Shown: positions 11,823 to 22,710 of the stretch, piece by piece
Position numbering within the stretch: the stretch's first letter is position 1
How the letters are laid out: each line of letters opens with the position of its first letter
The notes under the pieces: model-generated
What the model saw: only the letters and a program-made list of their open reading frames with translations
Database searches by the model: none
Told to the model about the DNA's origin: nothing
Position numbers and translations under genes: made by a program
Assembly: GCA_920105625.2 (NCBI GenBank)
Contig: OV050030.1
Coordinates: 66,989,807 to 67,053,806 of the forward strand
Reading direction: 5' to 3'
From: Clusia tigrina
Taxonomy: Eukaryota; Arthropoda; Insecta; Diptera; Clusiidae
Length of the DNA: 64,000 bases

Positions 11823-12660
11823 TTAACTATAGTCGGGATATGCCAGCATAATTTCCTTTGCTAATAAGGCCTTTTTAATTTGATTAAACGCTTTTACCGC
11901 TTCCTTGTTCAGATATACCTCTTTCTTATTGGAGTTTTTCTTGGATACTCGCCCATCCTCGCCTCTTAAAATACTTGTAAGGGGTTCGCCATTTTGGCGT
12001 AATCTGTTATAAACCGGCGGTAATAGCCAGATAGGCCAAGAAAAGATCGAAGTTCTTTCAGTGTTTTTGGACATGGATAGTTCGCTATTGGTTCTACTTT
12101 GGATGGATTTGTTTTTATACCCTCAGATGACACTATAAACCCAAGAAATTCTACTTGCATTTTAAAGATGTGACATTTGTCAAGTTGGACCTTCATATTT
12201 GCTTCGCACAAGGTTCTAAAAACTTTAACTATGTCCTCTAGGTGGGATTTCTCGTCTTTACTAAATATTATGATTTCATCTATATAAACTTAAGCGCGTT
12301 TGCCGATGTGGTCTCTGAGTATTTCATCTAGCGCGCGTTGAAATATGGACGGTGCGTTTTTAAGGCCAAATGGAAACCGAGTAAATTCATACTTGTCATT
12401 ACTTACTGCGAATGCAGTTTTTTCAATGTCGCGTTTGACTAGCGGGATTTGATGGAATCAGTTTTTTAAGTCTAGTATCGTAAACCATTTATTTTTTCCT
12501 AATTGTGCTAAAACTTCTCCTATTTCGGGAATTGGATAGCGATCGGCAATTGTAACGGAATTCAGTTTTCTGTAGTCTACTACCATTCTGTACTGTTTCT
12601 GTTCTTGTGAGTCAGGTTTCTTTGAAACGATCCATACACGATCAACACTTTTTTTCCAAG
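11823..12660 (-). pseudogene. Gyp-1 reverse transcriptase, catalytic box mutated
   Basis: The minus-strand frame contains YRMVVDYRKLNSVT, ADRYPIPEI, FTILDLKN, FPFGLKNAPSIFQR and FLGFIVSSEGI, the ordered motifs of a gypsy RT. The catalytic box near 12265-12290 reads VYIDE rather than YxDD, and a TAA sits just before it. A further stop occurs near 12457. The N-terminal part of RT is deleted, because the domain is joined directly to gag near 12655. The enzyme is inactive on both counts. Confidence 0.9.
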
Positions 12661-12990
12661 AGGGAAACTCGCGTGGATTACCTGAAAATTCCCTCAAGCC
12701 TCGGATAATATCCGGAATTTTTTCTAAGCCGTCCGTTTGTCCTCTGTGGCATTCCTCTATAGTTTGGTCGCGTGCAATTTCGGGAGGTGGACTAACGATC
12801 GATTGAATCAACGTTCGTCCTTCTGTATTCAAGATTCTAACTATTAGGGTGCTTATAAGGGTTTCTAATTCTGGGGTAGTTTGGGCATTTGAAGTGCCAC
12901 TTGTGGAAAAGCTTGCAGCATTTGCATTTAAAGTAGCTGGTCTAACGATATTTTCGTTAGGCAGTTTTATTAAGTAGGGAATAGGATATG
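12458..12990 (-). pseudogene. Gyp-1 gag N-terminus fused in frame to RT
   Basis: From about 12990 down, the open frame reads a Gag-like N-terminal region (TPELETLISTLIVRIL, then IPDIIRGLREFSGNP and FPSWKKSVDRVW). It passes without a stop into IVSKKPDSQEQKQYRMVVDY, which is RT. The junction near 12655 falls at VW, a dipeptide that occurs at a matching place in both domains. The rest of gag, the protease and the RT start are missing. The simplest reading is a deletion at short shared sequence. No ATG is clear for the start. Confidence 0.75.
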
Positions 12991-13599
12991 GATTAGTATA
13001 TTATTTAAATATTTAATAATTTTTGGATATTCTTATTTTTTATTTTACTATAAATTGTTTGTGATCTTTAAATTCCCACGCTCTGGAGGGTCTGTTGTGT
13101 AAGCATAGATGTAAAATTTTCTATTTTTTATGATTGTAACTCAATATTTTATTCCATTAATTTATTATTAAATTTATTCCATGAAAAAAATTATTAAATT
13201 TTCCAAAATATCTTGTGCTCACTTTATTCTTACTTTATTTATACTTTTATAAATTTTAAGTTATTTTCACCTTGCTTTTTTAAAATTTCTTAAATTTAAC
13301 TAATTATAATTACTTCTAACTTACATAAAAACTATATGGTGCATTTTATCCAGGTGGCTGCAGATCTAGCTGCTCCTTTTTGTCCTATTCCATGGAGTAC
13401 TGAGGGGCCTCGTTTCCTGGCTGATGTTAATTGTGGGTACTTATCACTTTTTTAAGACACTCGCGGAACGCTTGACACTGCTTAAGGGTCTTTTAGCTTT
13501 GTTTAGTTACACTTTACGAATCACGACTTATTTGAGGGCTCTGTTTGTTTCGAATATTATTGTAAACTAGTTACTGTGATCCAGACCTGCTCGGGCCCC
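12991..13599 (-). other. Gyp-1 leader and primer-binding site
   Basis: Untranslated leader between the 5' LTR and gag, very AT-rich at 13000-13330. Directly after the LTR on the minus strand (13601 down) the sequence TGGGGCCCGAGCAGG is a plausible primer-binding site. No gene is seen. Confidence 0.55.
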
Positions 13600-13937
13600 A
13601 GTTAATCACATTGATGTTATTTAAATTAAAAAAATATGCACCTTCTTTATTTGAGGATGGAAATCAAACTAAAATCTAATACAAAATATACTTAAGTCTA
13701 AACCTATCATACCGTTTGTACCCACGTTGCTGCCGGATGGTTTGTCGCTGGAAGATGCTGAGCTTGCATTCCCACGATTCTGGATTGGGATGAGTGAACT
13801 AAATTTTAGCTTGCAGGTGTTCGGCTTTTAGCAGACGCGGTGTCATCGCAAAACGTGTGAATTATTTGCACACGGGTTGAGTGTGGAATATGATATTTGC
13901 TTCGGTTTAGGTGAATGCAGTTTATTTCACCTTAACT
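13600..13937 (-). repeat. Gyp-1 5' LTR
   Basis: A 338-bp copy of 3464-3817 with the same AGTTAA...TTAACT ends. An AATAAA signal lies in the sequence CTCAAATAAAGAAGG on the minus strand near 13650. Confidence 0.92.
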
Positions 13938-14399
13938 TATATCTAGGGTTAATGGATTCAAATTACCGTGAATGAATCATGTCATTGTAAAATCAATTTT
14001 TGTTGTTGAATGTATAGCATTTTACTTTTAGTAAATGTGAGTTGGTCAGACACATCAATATGAGATAATTTTAAATTGAAATAAAATTGTATTGCTTGTT
14101 AAATTAATAAAAGAATACTTGCAATAATGTAAATGATGACTAATGTATTCAAATCTTTTTAAAAGTAATATGATAAAATTGGAATAAATAAAGCTTGATT
14201 AAATTAGAATAAGATTTCGTTTATGAATCATTTTGGGAACAGGCACATCTTTTCTGGCTTTTGGAAGTGACAAAAGAAGTGTTACTGCTGATACAGGCAG
14301 AAGTTACTGCAAATTGGCAGAGCAATCCAAAGTTTGGTACGTAAGTTTAGGAAAGACGTAGTTTCTACGATTGCTTCTGTGAATGTCTTTCACGTCTCG
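13938..14399. other. AT-rich interval, probably the 3' region of Jock-2
   Basis: No coding signal is seen. The right part (14210-14399) probably belongs to the 3' untranslated region of Jock-2. I could not locate its poly(A) end or a target duplication. 13950-14200 is unassigned. Confidence 0.4.
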
Positions 14400-16907
14400 C
14401 CTAATCGGCTGAGAGGAAGGGTGTCTCTCCTTCTCAGCCGAGTGTGACCTCTATAATTTAGAATATTGCGGGCCAGTGGATTTGGGTGGAACTCAAGATT
14501 CTTAATATACCTTGTCACATGTTTTGAAAACACATTTTTTACCATCGGGACGTATAGATGTTTGTGAACGCACGAATTTTAGACATACCACGGAGCGGCT
14601 GTAATCATTCGGAGGATTCTATTTTGTCGCCTTTGAATTTTTTCTATATTTGACGCTGAGGCAGTACCCCATAGCTGAATCTCGTAGCACCATATTGGTT
14701 TTAGAATCGAGTCGTATAGTAGAAGTTTACAGTCTACGCTTAGTGTAGAATTTCGCCCAATAAACCAGTTAATTTGAACTATTTTTAGTTTCATTTGGAT
14801 CAACTTTGCTTCTATGTGGGTTTTCCAAGTTAATCGACGATCAAGATGTATACCGAGGTATTTAACCTCGCTGTGTTGCGGTATAGTCTGGGTGTTGATA
14901 TGGATAGGCGGGAATGTTTCCCTACGCAATGTAAATGTAATATGTACACATTTTTGTTCGTTCACCTTTATCCTCCATTGTTGTAGCCATTTTTCCAATT
15001 GAGATATATATTCTTGTAATTTGCGGGATGCTTCTCTTGGGTAGACGCTTAGGAAAGCTGTATCATCAGCGAATGTTGATACGTGGATATTATTGCTTAT
15101 TGGCATATCAGAGGCGTATATCAAATATAAGATAGGACCCAAGAAACTGCCTTGGGGAACTCCAGCTTGAATCGGTTGAGGTGTGCTCAGAAAATTACCT
15201 TCTTTGATGATAAATTTTCTTCCAATTAAATAGTTTTTAAATAGCTTATGAGTGTTTGCGGGTAAGTGTTGCTTTAATTTCAAAATTAAACCTTCATGCC
15301 ATACTTTATCAAAAGCCTGGGAAACGTCAATGAAGAGGGCAGAACAATATTTCTTTTCTTCGAACGTTTTTCTAACTATGTTTACAAGTCTATGTGTTTG
15401 TTCAATAGTGCTATGTTTTCTTCTGAATCCAAATTGATGATCTGTAATGCATCCATTCTCATTTAGTATGCGGGTCAGCTTTGCTCATAAGTAGTTTTTC
15501 AAATAGTTTTGACATGTTAGATAATAGGCTAATAGGTCTATAAGATTCTGCTTTCGTATGGTCTTTTCCGGGCTTAGGTATCATGGTAATCAACGAAACC
15601 TTCCATTCAGTAGGATACTGTTGGAGGCGTAAAAAAGCATTAACAATGAAAATAATTATTTTTCTTACTATACGGGGCAGTTCTAAAAGCATCTTATTAC
15701 TGATTTTGTCATTACCTGGGGCTTTCCTCGAGTTTAAGCCAGCAATAGCGGTTTCAATATCCCGAATATTAAATCTCAGAGGAATCGCTGCTTCCGCGAC
15801 CACTGTTGGCAGCTCAAGTAGATCAGCAGATATGTTTGGAGTGAAAATGGTTTTCAAATGGTTTACAAAAAGATTCCCTTTTTCAGTATCAGTTCTTGCC
15901 CAAGCTCCGCCTAAAGTTCGTAGGGGAGGCTTACATATTTCAGGTTTTTTAAGTCCTCTGGTTGCTCGCCATAGCGAATAATTTGTTTGTGGCGTTGCAT
16001 CGAGATCTTGGAGAAATTTCTGCAGAGATGCTGATTTTTTATATTCTAATAATTTTCTAAGCTGTTTGGTACATTCTTTGAGCCAAATTTTTAACTGCGG
16101 GGATCTGTATCGTTGCCATTCTCTTCGAACTCTAATTTTTTCAGACAATAGCCATTCTATATTTACAGAGTAGATTCTATGGTATCTGACCTGTCGATTG
16201 GTAGAAGTAGCATGTTCAACAGCTAGCTGGAGGATTGCATCTAGCTTTCTAATAGAGCCATCTATATCTGCAAGCGTTCTTAACAGCATGCTTCCGTGCC
16301 ATGGTCACTGAGGTATTTCTTGTATTTCAACCAGTTAACATGTGTAACTCTCGTCTCCAACTCACCAGCTTCTCGGGGGTTCCGTATGATATCAATAGTG
16401 GGAGAATGATCTGAAGATAATTCTAGTGAGGCCTCAGCTAGAAACATTTCGCTGGGAACGCCCTTTACCACTCCAAAATCAATAACATCTGGAGTATTTT
16501 TTCGATCTGATGGCCAGTAGGTTGGTTGTCCGCATGAAATTACTTTTAACCCCATTTTAGTAATGGTATCAAACAGAACACGTCCCTTCGGGGTGATTAG
16601 ATGTGATCCCCAGAAAGTATGCTTAGCGTTGTAATCACCAGCTGCCAGAAAACGTGGTCCTAGTGATTTATAAAATTTACTGTATTGACTTTCTGTGATT
16701 GAAAATCTGGGAGGAGAATAAATCGATGAATTCACCAAATCCTGGTGGAAATTTTCAACGCAAATATTTGTTGCCTGAAGGTAATCCTCACGAGTGTCTC
16801 CCAGAGAATAGTGTTTGAGTCGCGACTTTATAAGTATTGCCGAGCCACCACAATCTCTTCCTCGGGGGTGCTTGGTGTCGTATAAAGTGTACCCATTTAT
16901 TTTAAAA
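14400..16907 (-). mobile_element. Jock-2: 5'-truncated Jockey-clade LINE
   Basis: A minus-strand non-LTR element that keeps only ORF2 from within the endonuclease domain to its end. The 5' end stops abruptly near 16907, where gypsy F1 gag sequence begins. Truncation at the 5' side is usual for LINE copies. Sequence similarity to Jock-1 is clear in the endonuclease (GDYNAKHTFWGSHLITPKG against GDYNAKHTYWGSRLTTPKG), but they are different families. Confidence 0.88.
14400..16907 (-). pseudogene. Jock-2 ORF2 (endonuclease and reverse transcriptase)
   Basis: The endonuclease part (16907-16280) contains AAGDYNAKHTFWGS, GQPTYWPSD and SSDHSPTID. RT (16289-14400) contains YSLWRATRGLK, KAPGNDKISN, MIPKPGKDHTKAESYRPISL, a GVPQGSFLGPILY box and the intact catalytic STFADDTAFL near 15060-15080. 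The end resembles that of Jock-1 (ITAAPWYV, then the LARNILNYRGHTRLRRRD region). Frame changes lie near 16285 and 15460-15480, and a stop occurs at 14579. The first catalytic residues of the endonuclease are missing through 5' truncation. Confidence 0.9.
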
Positions 16908-16935
16908 AAGCTTCTAGAGAATAAGGGGAAGGAAA

Positions 16936-18853
16936 TAATCAAAGGCTAATAGAAACAGAGGAAGCCGCATCTTTGATGGAAAAGGAGTGTACCGAGGTTA
17001 AAAGAGACAGAGTGACCATTAAAATGCCAACGGGTAGACAAAGGTCAAAGTCTACATCGGCTGGATATTCACAGACAGTGTTGGCATTGCCTCCGGAGTT
17101 CGCTGGCCAGAATATCTATCACCAGAAGGGATAAGTCGGGTGGGAAAGCCAATAATTGTATTCAGAGAAAAGATGTAGACAGAATGCTTGTCAGAACCAT
17201 CTGAAGTCTGTGACGAGCCTCTTTTGCCTGAAAGTCCAGTACAAGGTAGTAATCTGGTAGCTCCACTAGAAGAACCAGAAGCAATAAAAGAACAGCAAGG
17301 CACAAGTACAGTATACAGTAATTCACCTGCAAGAGCAGACGTTCGAAGAGCCATTAGTTTGAGTCCGTCACTGGTTACATACCTCCAAGAACCGGAAGAA
17401 ATTGGTCTAGAAACTATTCCTATAACAACGGAAGGACAGTTTTCCTCAACGAACACTGAAATTTGTATAGAGGAAATTTCAAAACCAGTGTCCAGGCTAG
17501 TACTCGTATTCACTGGTGTTACGTCGGAGGATTTGCAGTCAGAAGCCAACAGGTTCACTGAAGAGGAGCACAAGACCTGATGAATTCCAGGATTTATTTT
17601 TCTGCATAAATAAGAGGTTGTTCGGAGATGCATTCAACCTTGTGCTGCCAAAGCAATTCGGTAGTGCGAACGAGCTTTACGGGCTTTTAAGGAAACTCAC
17701 TTAAATGAGAGAGCTCTGGAGGACGTAACCTAAGAAATCAGAATCGGGAATCCGCTTACAAGTGAAGACATACGAGCCTTTGCCAGACGTTTAGGGTCAC
17801 TTCAAATGATGGCCACGGAAAAAATAAGGAATCAGTATAATGACGTTGATGCATCGCTATTATATGAAGTTGATGAGTTAGTGTTAGCAACTTCCGTGGT
17901 GGGTCTCTGCGACCCCGCCCGGAAGATTCATATGCTGAATAGCAGAACGGTAATTCTGGGGAATTAACAGATGAGGCTATGGAATGGAGCGAAGTACGTC
18001 TGGTTATTGGGAAACAGGCAGAAGATGTTCACTTCTGCTATCGTGGATAGAGAAGTTCGCGATAACCACCCAAATATATCCAGAGGAGCGTAGATCACAG
18101 AGACATGAACCCAATAGATTCGGACAGGAGATTTCAACAAAATAGAACTATTTGCTCATTTTGCCGTAATCCAGGGCATACATGAGAAGAGTGTTTCACA
18201 CCCAAAACACGCCCTACTCTTCGGAATGCCAAATATATGAGCAAAGTAGACCGTGCCAAGCAGTCGCAGAATGGGAACAGAGTCTGAGGCAACCAGGCAC
18301 GCGACACCCGGACCCGCCAGGGAGGGAATATGGCGGGGGTAACTTCAGTAGTCCCCGAGTTAATTCAACAGATGGAAGGAGCCAAGGAAGGAATAATTTC
18401 AAAACTGGGTGTAGTCAGCGGCGTCCGAATTTGAGTTCCGGAAATTGAAGCGAGGAGGAGCAACACCACACAGAGGTTGAAATGCTTTTCATGTGGACGA
18501 ATGGGACATCGAGCAGCAGAGTATTGACAGAAACAATTCCAACAACTGGACCAGACAAACTTCCAGCGGCCCAGTCGAGGTCAATAGACTGTAAAGCCAA
18601 AGAAACGATGAAAGAATTAGGCCAAAAGTACGCGTGCCAGATCAATGTAAAAACTACATTGCATGAGAAAGACGAGCAAGAGGCTCCCCAATACAGCTTA
18701 CCGAATGATATAAGGAATATGGTCGAAGATACGGAGGAGCAAGAGTCTCTCCAGGGAAAAATTTTTGATTGCGATTTAATTTGGGCAACTATTGTGGTTC
18801 GGTTAAGTATCAATATGATTAAGCTACCAACCATTGCGAAAGCGATAAGTTAG
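16936..18853 (+). pseudogene. F1 copy A gag remnant
   Basis: Gag is the structural protein. This copy starts inside the gene, at a point matching TEEAAS in copy B, and continues through QTVLALPPEF (copy B: QTVLPFPPEV). Two zinc-knuckle-like pieces, CSFCRNPGHT near 18155 and CFSCGRMGHRAAEY near 18485, show nucleocapsid character. The second knuckle lacks its last Cys, and a stop follows the first. Many frame changes split it into frames at 17188-17580, 18182-18448 and 18482-18853. Confidence 0.75.
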
Positions 18854-19276
18854 AAGAAGTTAAGGGTATGACTCTTAGAATGCACTCAGTAGAATTGGAT
18901 AACGAAGTTATTCTGGCAAATGGGATAATTGGGCGAGATCATTTTTAAGACCGCATTGCAATTGATGCGCTTGACAAAGAGTGATAATTTTTCAGTAATA
19001 ATAAGGGTAGGGTCGTTACTTTCCCATTAAAGTCATGGCAAGAAGGGAATATAAATAGGATGAGGAATGGTACAATACTTACTCTGCTGATAAACACTAA
19101 TTTTCCGACTTCTGTCCTACACAAGCAGCAGCTGACGGAAGGTGTATGTATGGGAGAGACCATAATACACTTTAAAAAAGTAAAGCTTACGCCTGAATGC
19201 CTCCGAGAAGGACTAACTAGTAGGTAAGGATTTTAGGCAAATGTTTTCTAGTTACTATAGTTTTAAGGAACCGAAT
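18854..19276 (+). pseudogene. F1 copy A protease tail and spacer, active site deleted
   Basis: In copy B this region has an aspartic protease with VDTGAD. Here only the later part is found (VELDNEVILANGIIGRDHF, matching VPADGILERDN in copy B), followed by VTFPLKSWQEGNINR (copy B: LTLPLRSWQERSLNR). The segment with the catalytic Asp is missing, so this copy cannot make an active protease. A stop follows at about 18946. Confidence 0.65.
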
Positions 19277-19323
19277 AATGAGTTAGTTAACGTTTTGTTT
19301 TTACATTAATAAAGATGATGAGA

Positions 19324-19484
19324 GATGATATCACATCTTCGTCGGCAGTTTTGTATTTAATAGTAAATGGATGAGGATGATATCCCATCCTCGACGCCAG
19401 TTTTGGTTTTTAAAGTAAGGAATGACTTAGATGATATCCCATCCTCGTCGCCAGCTTTGATTATTAAAGAACTAATTGATTTAG
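19324..19484 (+). repeat. Three-unit minisatellite, period about 53
   Basis: Units start at 19324, 19376 and 19430, with the core GATGATATCCCATCCTCGTC followed by (G)CCAG(T/C)TTTG. The flanking parts of each unit are AT-rich and less conserved. It lies inside F1 copy A, between protease and RT, and has no counterpart in copy B. Confidence 0.85.
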
Positions 19485-19579
19485 CAATATTTTATTTAAG
19501 TTTTGTTTATTAAAGAAATAATTGATTTAGCAATACTTCACTGATCCTCCTTCATCGACTTCCTGCTGCTCTTAAATTC

Positions 19580-19800
19580 GTATGAAATACCATATTGGTA
19601 ATTTCACAGGAAATTTTCTCAACTAAATATTTCCTAATTTCCTTTGAAATACCGTCCTGACAATTTCATAGGAAATGCTCACAAATATTTGTTTTGCGAT
19701 TTCCTATGCAATGTTGTCGTAAATATTTCATAAGAAATGCGCCCAAATATTCGTTTTGCAATTTCCTAAAAAATATCGCCGTGACATTTTATCGGAATTG
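19580..19800 (+). repeat. Four-unit minisatellite, period about 62
   Basis: Degenerate units start near 19580, 19637, 19699 and 19761. Each has ATTTCCTATGAAAT-like half-palindromes and AAATATT(T/C)GTTTTGC. Many units contain TTTCATAGGAAAT paired with ATTTCCTATG, so single strands could fold. Absent from F1 copy B. Confidence 0.8.
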
Positions 19801-19839
19801 TTTTTACTTATATTCCTATGCATAAGTGTTAAAGAGGTT

Positions 19840-20890
19840 AAGCATGTAGATATAAGAAAAAGGATGGAAAGAGTACCAGACTCACGGAAGTTAGACCCAA
19901 GCGTATACTCAAAAGAGAAGATATCAATAGAAGACATATGAACGTCAATCCATGATATATTTTTGCTGGACGGAGACCAGCCAACATATACACCGGATGT
20001 GGAGCATGAGATACCAATTTTGGCGGATCAGCCGCCAAATTAAATAAAAACAATAAAGATTGGCCCAATCTTACAAAGATGAGGTAAACAGGTAAATTGA
20101 AGGAATGTTAAAGGAAAACTTCATTTCACCGAGTACCAGGCCTAGGAACTCATCTATAATTTTGGTACCAAAGAACGGGGGTGCTCAGAGTCAGAAGAAG
20201 TGGAGAATGATCGTTGACTGAATCGCCAAATTGAACGACGCCACTATCTAGCATGTGTTCCCAATCCCAAGGGTAAAAGAAATGCTGAACCAATTGGGGC
20301 ATAGTAGATATTTTTCTACGCTTCATTTAGCAAGTGGCTACCACCAAATTTTGGTGGATACCCAAGATAAGCAAGAGACCGCGTTTAGTACCGGTTTGGG
20401 GCACTATGACTGCAATAGGATGCCGTTTGGAGTAACAGGAGCACTTTCTACCTTCCAAGCGCTCATGAACCATGTGCTAACAGGCTTATAAGGATTAGAT
20501 TGTTTTGTGTATCTCGATGATATTGCAATCTATAGGAATAACTTGCAGCAGCAATCGCAACGTTTGTGCAATGTATTCCAGAAATTGCGAGAAAATAGTT
20601 TGAAATTGAACACGGAGAAGTGTCAATTTTTGCGAAGAGAGGTGGTTTATTTAGACCATTGTTGTTCAGAAGCAGGAGCACTGTCAGAACCTCAGAAAGT
20701 GGAATGCGTAAAGAATTTAGCAGTTTCAAGAAATAGAAAAGAAGTTCAAGCGTTCATAGGACTAGTGAAATATTATAAAAAGTTCGTAGTGGGTCCAGCT
20801 GGAATTGCGTTGCCAATTACCAAGTTGCTACGTAAGGATACAAAGTTCAAATGGACAGAGGGCTGTCAAAGGGATTCGAAAAGCTGAAGG
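19840..20890 (+). pseudogene. F1 copy A reverse transcriptase
   Basis: Reverse transcriptase domain of the gypsy pol. It begins with IRKRMERVPDSRKLDP and contains RPRNSSIILVPKNGG, FPIPRVKEML, YFSTLHLASGYHQILVD, MPFGVTGALSTFQALM and the catalytic box CFVYLDDIAIY near 20510-20535. The YLDD box is intact. FIGLVKYYKKFV marks the end of the domain. Stops at about 19939, 20041, 20218 and 20489, plus further frame changes, inactivate it. Confidence 0.88.
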
Positions 20891-21330
20891 ATATAATTAG
20901 CTCACCGCCGATTTTGACGTACCCAACAACAAACATTTTTGTTTCTCACTGATGCTAGAAATTAAATATTGTGGCAGTATTGCCGCAAGGGGAAGGCGGA
21001 AATGACCGACCAATAGCATTCGCGATACGGAGAAAAGATACTCCACGATAGAAATTGACTTATTAGCCATAGTTTGGCTACAAAGAATTTCAGAACATAT
21101 TTGCTACAACGACCATTCAAAATGTATCCGATCATCAGCCGTTGAGAAGCATAGCCAATTTGAATGGCCAAATGTCTGGGCTAGCCAGGTTCAGACAAAA
21201 ATTGTTTTCAGTATGATTTTGAAATCATTTATAAAACTGGGTGAAGAATCTGATACACTCAGCAGAGTGCCAGAGAAGCAAAAATAGCAGTAGTTCAAAC
21301 AAAAAGGAGACCAACACTAAACGGTCAATA
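20885..21330 (+). pseudogene. F1 copy A RNase H, heavily decayed
   Basis: Short frame pieces read ISSPPILTYP, NDRPIAFAIR and VSDHQPLRSIANLNG, which match the order of a gypsy RNase H and its SDHQPL motif. Almost every motif is in a different frame. The assignment comes from position and from copy B. Confidence 0.65.
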
Positions 21331-21399
21331 ACTAACGCAGGAGGGACAGAAGGGGAAAATACAAATGACGAAACCTTCAAAAAGCCAGCAGGGTAGATT

Positions 21400-21890
21400 T
21401 TGAGGCTTGAAAATTAAAAAGATATACAGAGGGTATTGAAAAGTTTCCATGATTCACCTCTATGTGGACACCAAGGGTCTTGGAAAACCCACGAAAGGAT
21501 TAGAAGAGTATACGGGTGGAAAGGTATGCTCAAAAACATATATAAGTATGTGACTAATTGCACAAAATGTCAGGCCAACAAGAGTTCAAGGATGCCAAAA
21601 ATATCAATGGTGTTGACGACACACCGAAACAACTATTTGATGAAGTTCACATGTCTATTGTGGGTATTTTACCTGAGACAGTTGCGGGAAATAAGTAAAT
21701 TTTGATGTTCGAAATTGATTTCTCAAAATTTATGGCATGTGTAGCCATTCCTGATATAGAGGCGAGCACGGGTAGTCAAAGCATTCTTTGACGAAGTTAT
21801 AGCACCTTACAACATACAGAAGGTGTTGGTTACCGACAATGGCTAAAATTTTTTTCTCAAAGCTATTTTCAGAAACGTGTTATATTTTTA
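21400..21890 (+). pseudogene. F1 copy A integrase, first part
   Basis: The frame at 21436-21705 has the HHCC zinc module (FHDSPLCGHQGSW and YVTNCTKCQANK). After frame changes the core continues with KVLVTDNG, holding the second catalytic Asp, near 21825-21840, followed by a stop where copy B reads DNGSNF. Mdg-1 interrupts the gene at 21891, and the remainder resumes at 28773. Confidence 0.8.
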
Positions 21891-22387
21891 TGTCTCGCTC
21901 TATGCGCAAATAAAACTCAGTTACACGTCCCCAAGAATGATCGAATTGAATGTCTCTTTGTTTGAATTACTTAAATCTTTTAGAACATAAAAGAGTAGAG
22001 TTAGCTAAAATTTATAATGACTTAATGAATTAGGAATTGAAAGCTTGGCTTCACATTTTTAGAAATTGTACCGGCAAGTAATTTGAGCCAATGTAAGAAG
22101 TTATCGTAACAACGAAAAGTGAAGCATGGCAGAGAACGCAAATGCTCTACTAGCCCATTAATAAATTTACGTCAACAAATTCTTTGGAATTTTGTTGTAA
22201 CGCCGAAGAGCTAAGCATAACAAAGAATGGGAATGTTCCACTGGCCTATTAATGAATTCATTACTTCATATTCCTCGAATTACTATTGAAGCGAAAGAGC
22301 GGACAAACAAGTAATTAGAATATTGTAATCAAAATGATTGTAACAATGTATCGATCAATTTAGGATCGTTGATCAGAATATATTACA
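21891..22387 (-). repeat. Mdg-1 3' LTR and polypurine tract
   Basis: A 497-bp direct repeat of 28275-28772. On the minus strand it begins TGTAATATATTC and ends GAGACA. The polypurine tract AAAAGGGGAGG lies just upstream (plus-strand complement at 22388-22398). Confidence 0.93.
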
Positions 22388-22710
22388 CCTCCCCTTTTCG
22401 GAGAATGATCCTACAGATAGTGGAGGATCGTTCGATTAAATTTGAAATCAATGCCAAACTTCAATTACATAGGTATATTATGAAGAAAATATATAAGTAT
22501 AACATATAAATTGTAAATATTTTACTTAGTGTCTTGTTATTTGTTCGAACTAGTTTTAATTGTCTTTTTGTATCGTTGTTTATTTTAAACTATTAGTTTT
22601 GTTTTATTGTACTTGTTAATTATTTCAGACTAATTCTAACCTTATTTTGTTGCACTGGTCAATACAACGTGTTAAGATAGTTTAATTCTATTTTTATGTA
22701 TTTTTACAGT

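Larger units (their letters stand above)
3464..13937 (-). mobile_element. Gyp-1: errantivirus-like Ty3/gypsy element, interrupted
   Basis: This is an LTR retrotransposon in minus orientation, with LTRs at 13600-13937 (5') and 3464-3817 (3'). Pol runs from about 12990 down to 5380 and env from about 5300 down to 3876. The LTRs carry the AGTTAA...TTAACT ends typical of the gypsy group. The flanks TAAA and TATA are at best a decayed 4-bp target duplication. The element is split by LINE Jock-1 (5907-10698) within the integrase. Most of gag, the protease and the N-terminal part of RT are deleted. Frameshifts and stops occur in every domain, so it is a dead copy. LTRs differ by about ten substitutions plus a 16-bp indel, so the insertion is not very old relative to its neighbours. 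Confidence 0.9.

Noticed and set aside
3464..13937. ATG-rich pieces of Gyp-1 as separate host genes
   Set aside because: All align in order with gag, RT, RNase H, integrase and env of one element between matched LTRs.
19324..19800. Regularly spaced repeats considered as a CRISPR array
   Set aside because: The repeats are degenerate, the spacers are not unique sequences of constant length, and the context is a eukaryotic retrotransposon.
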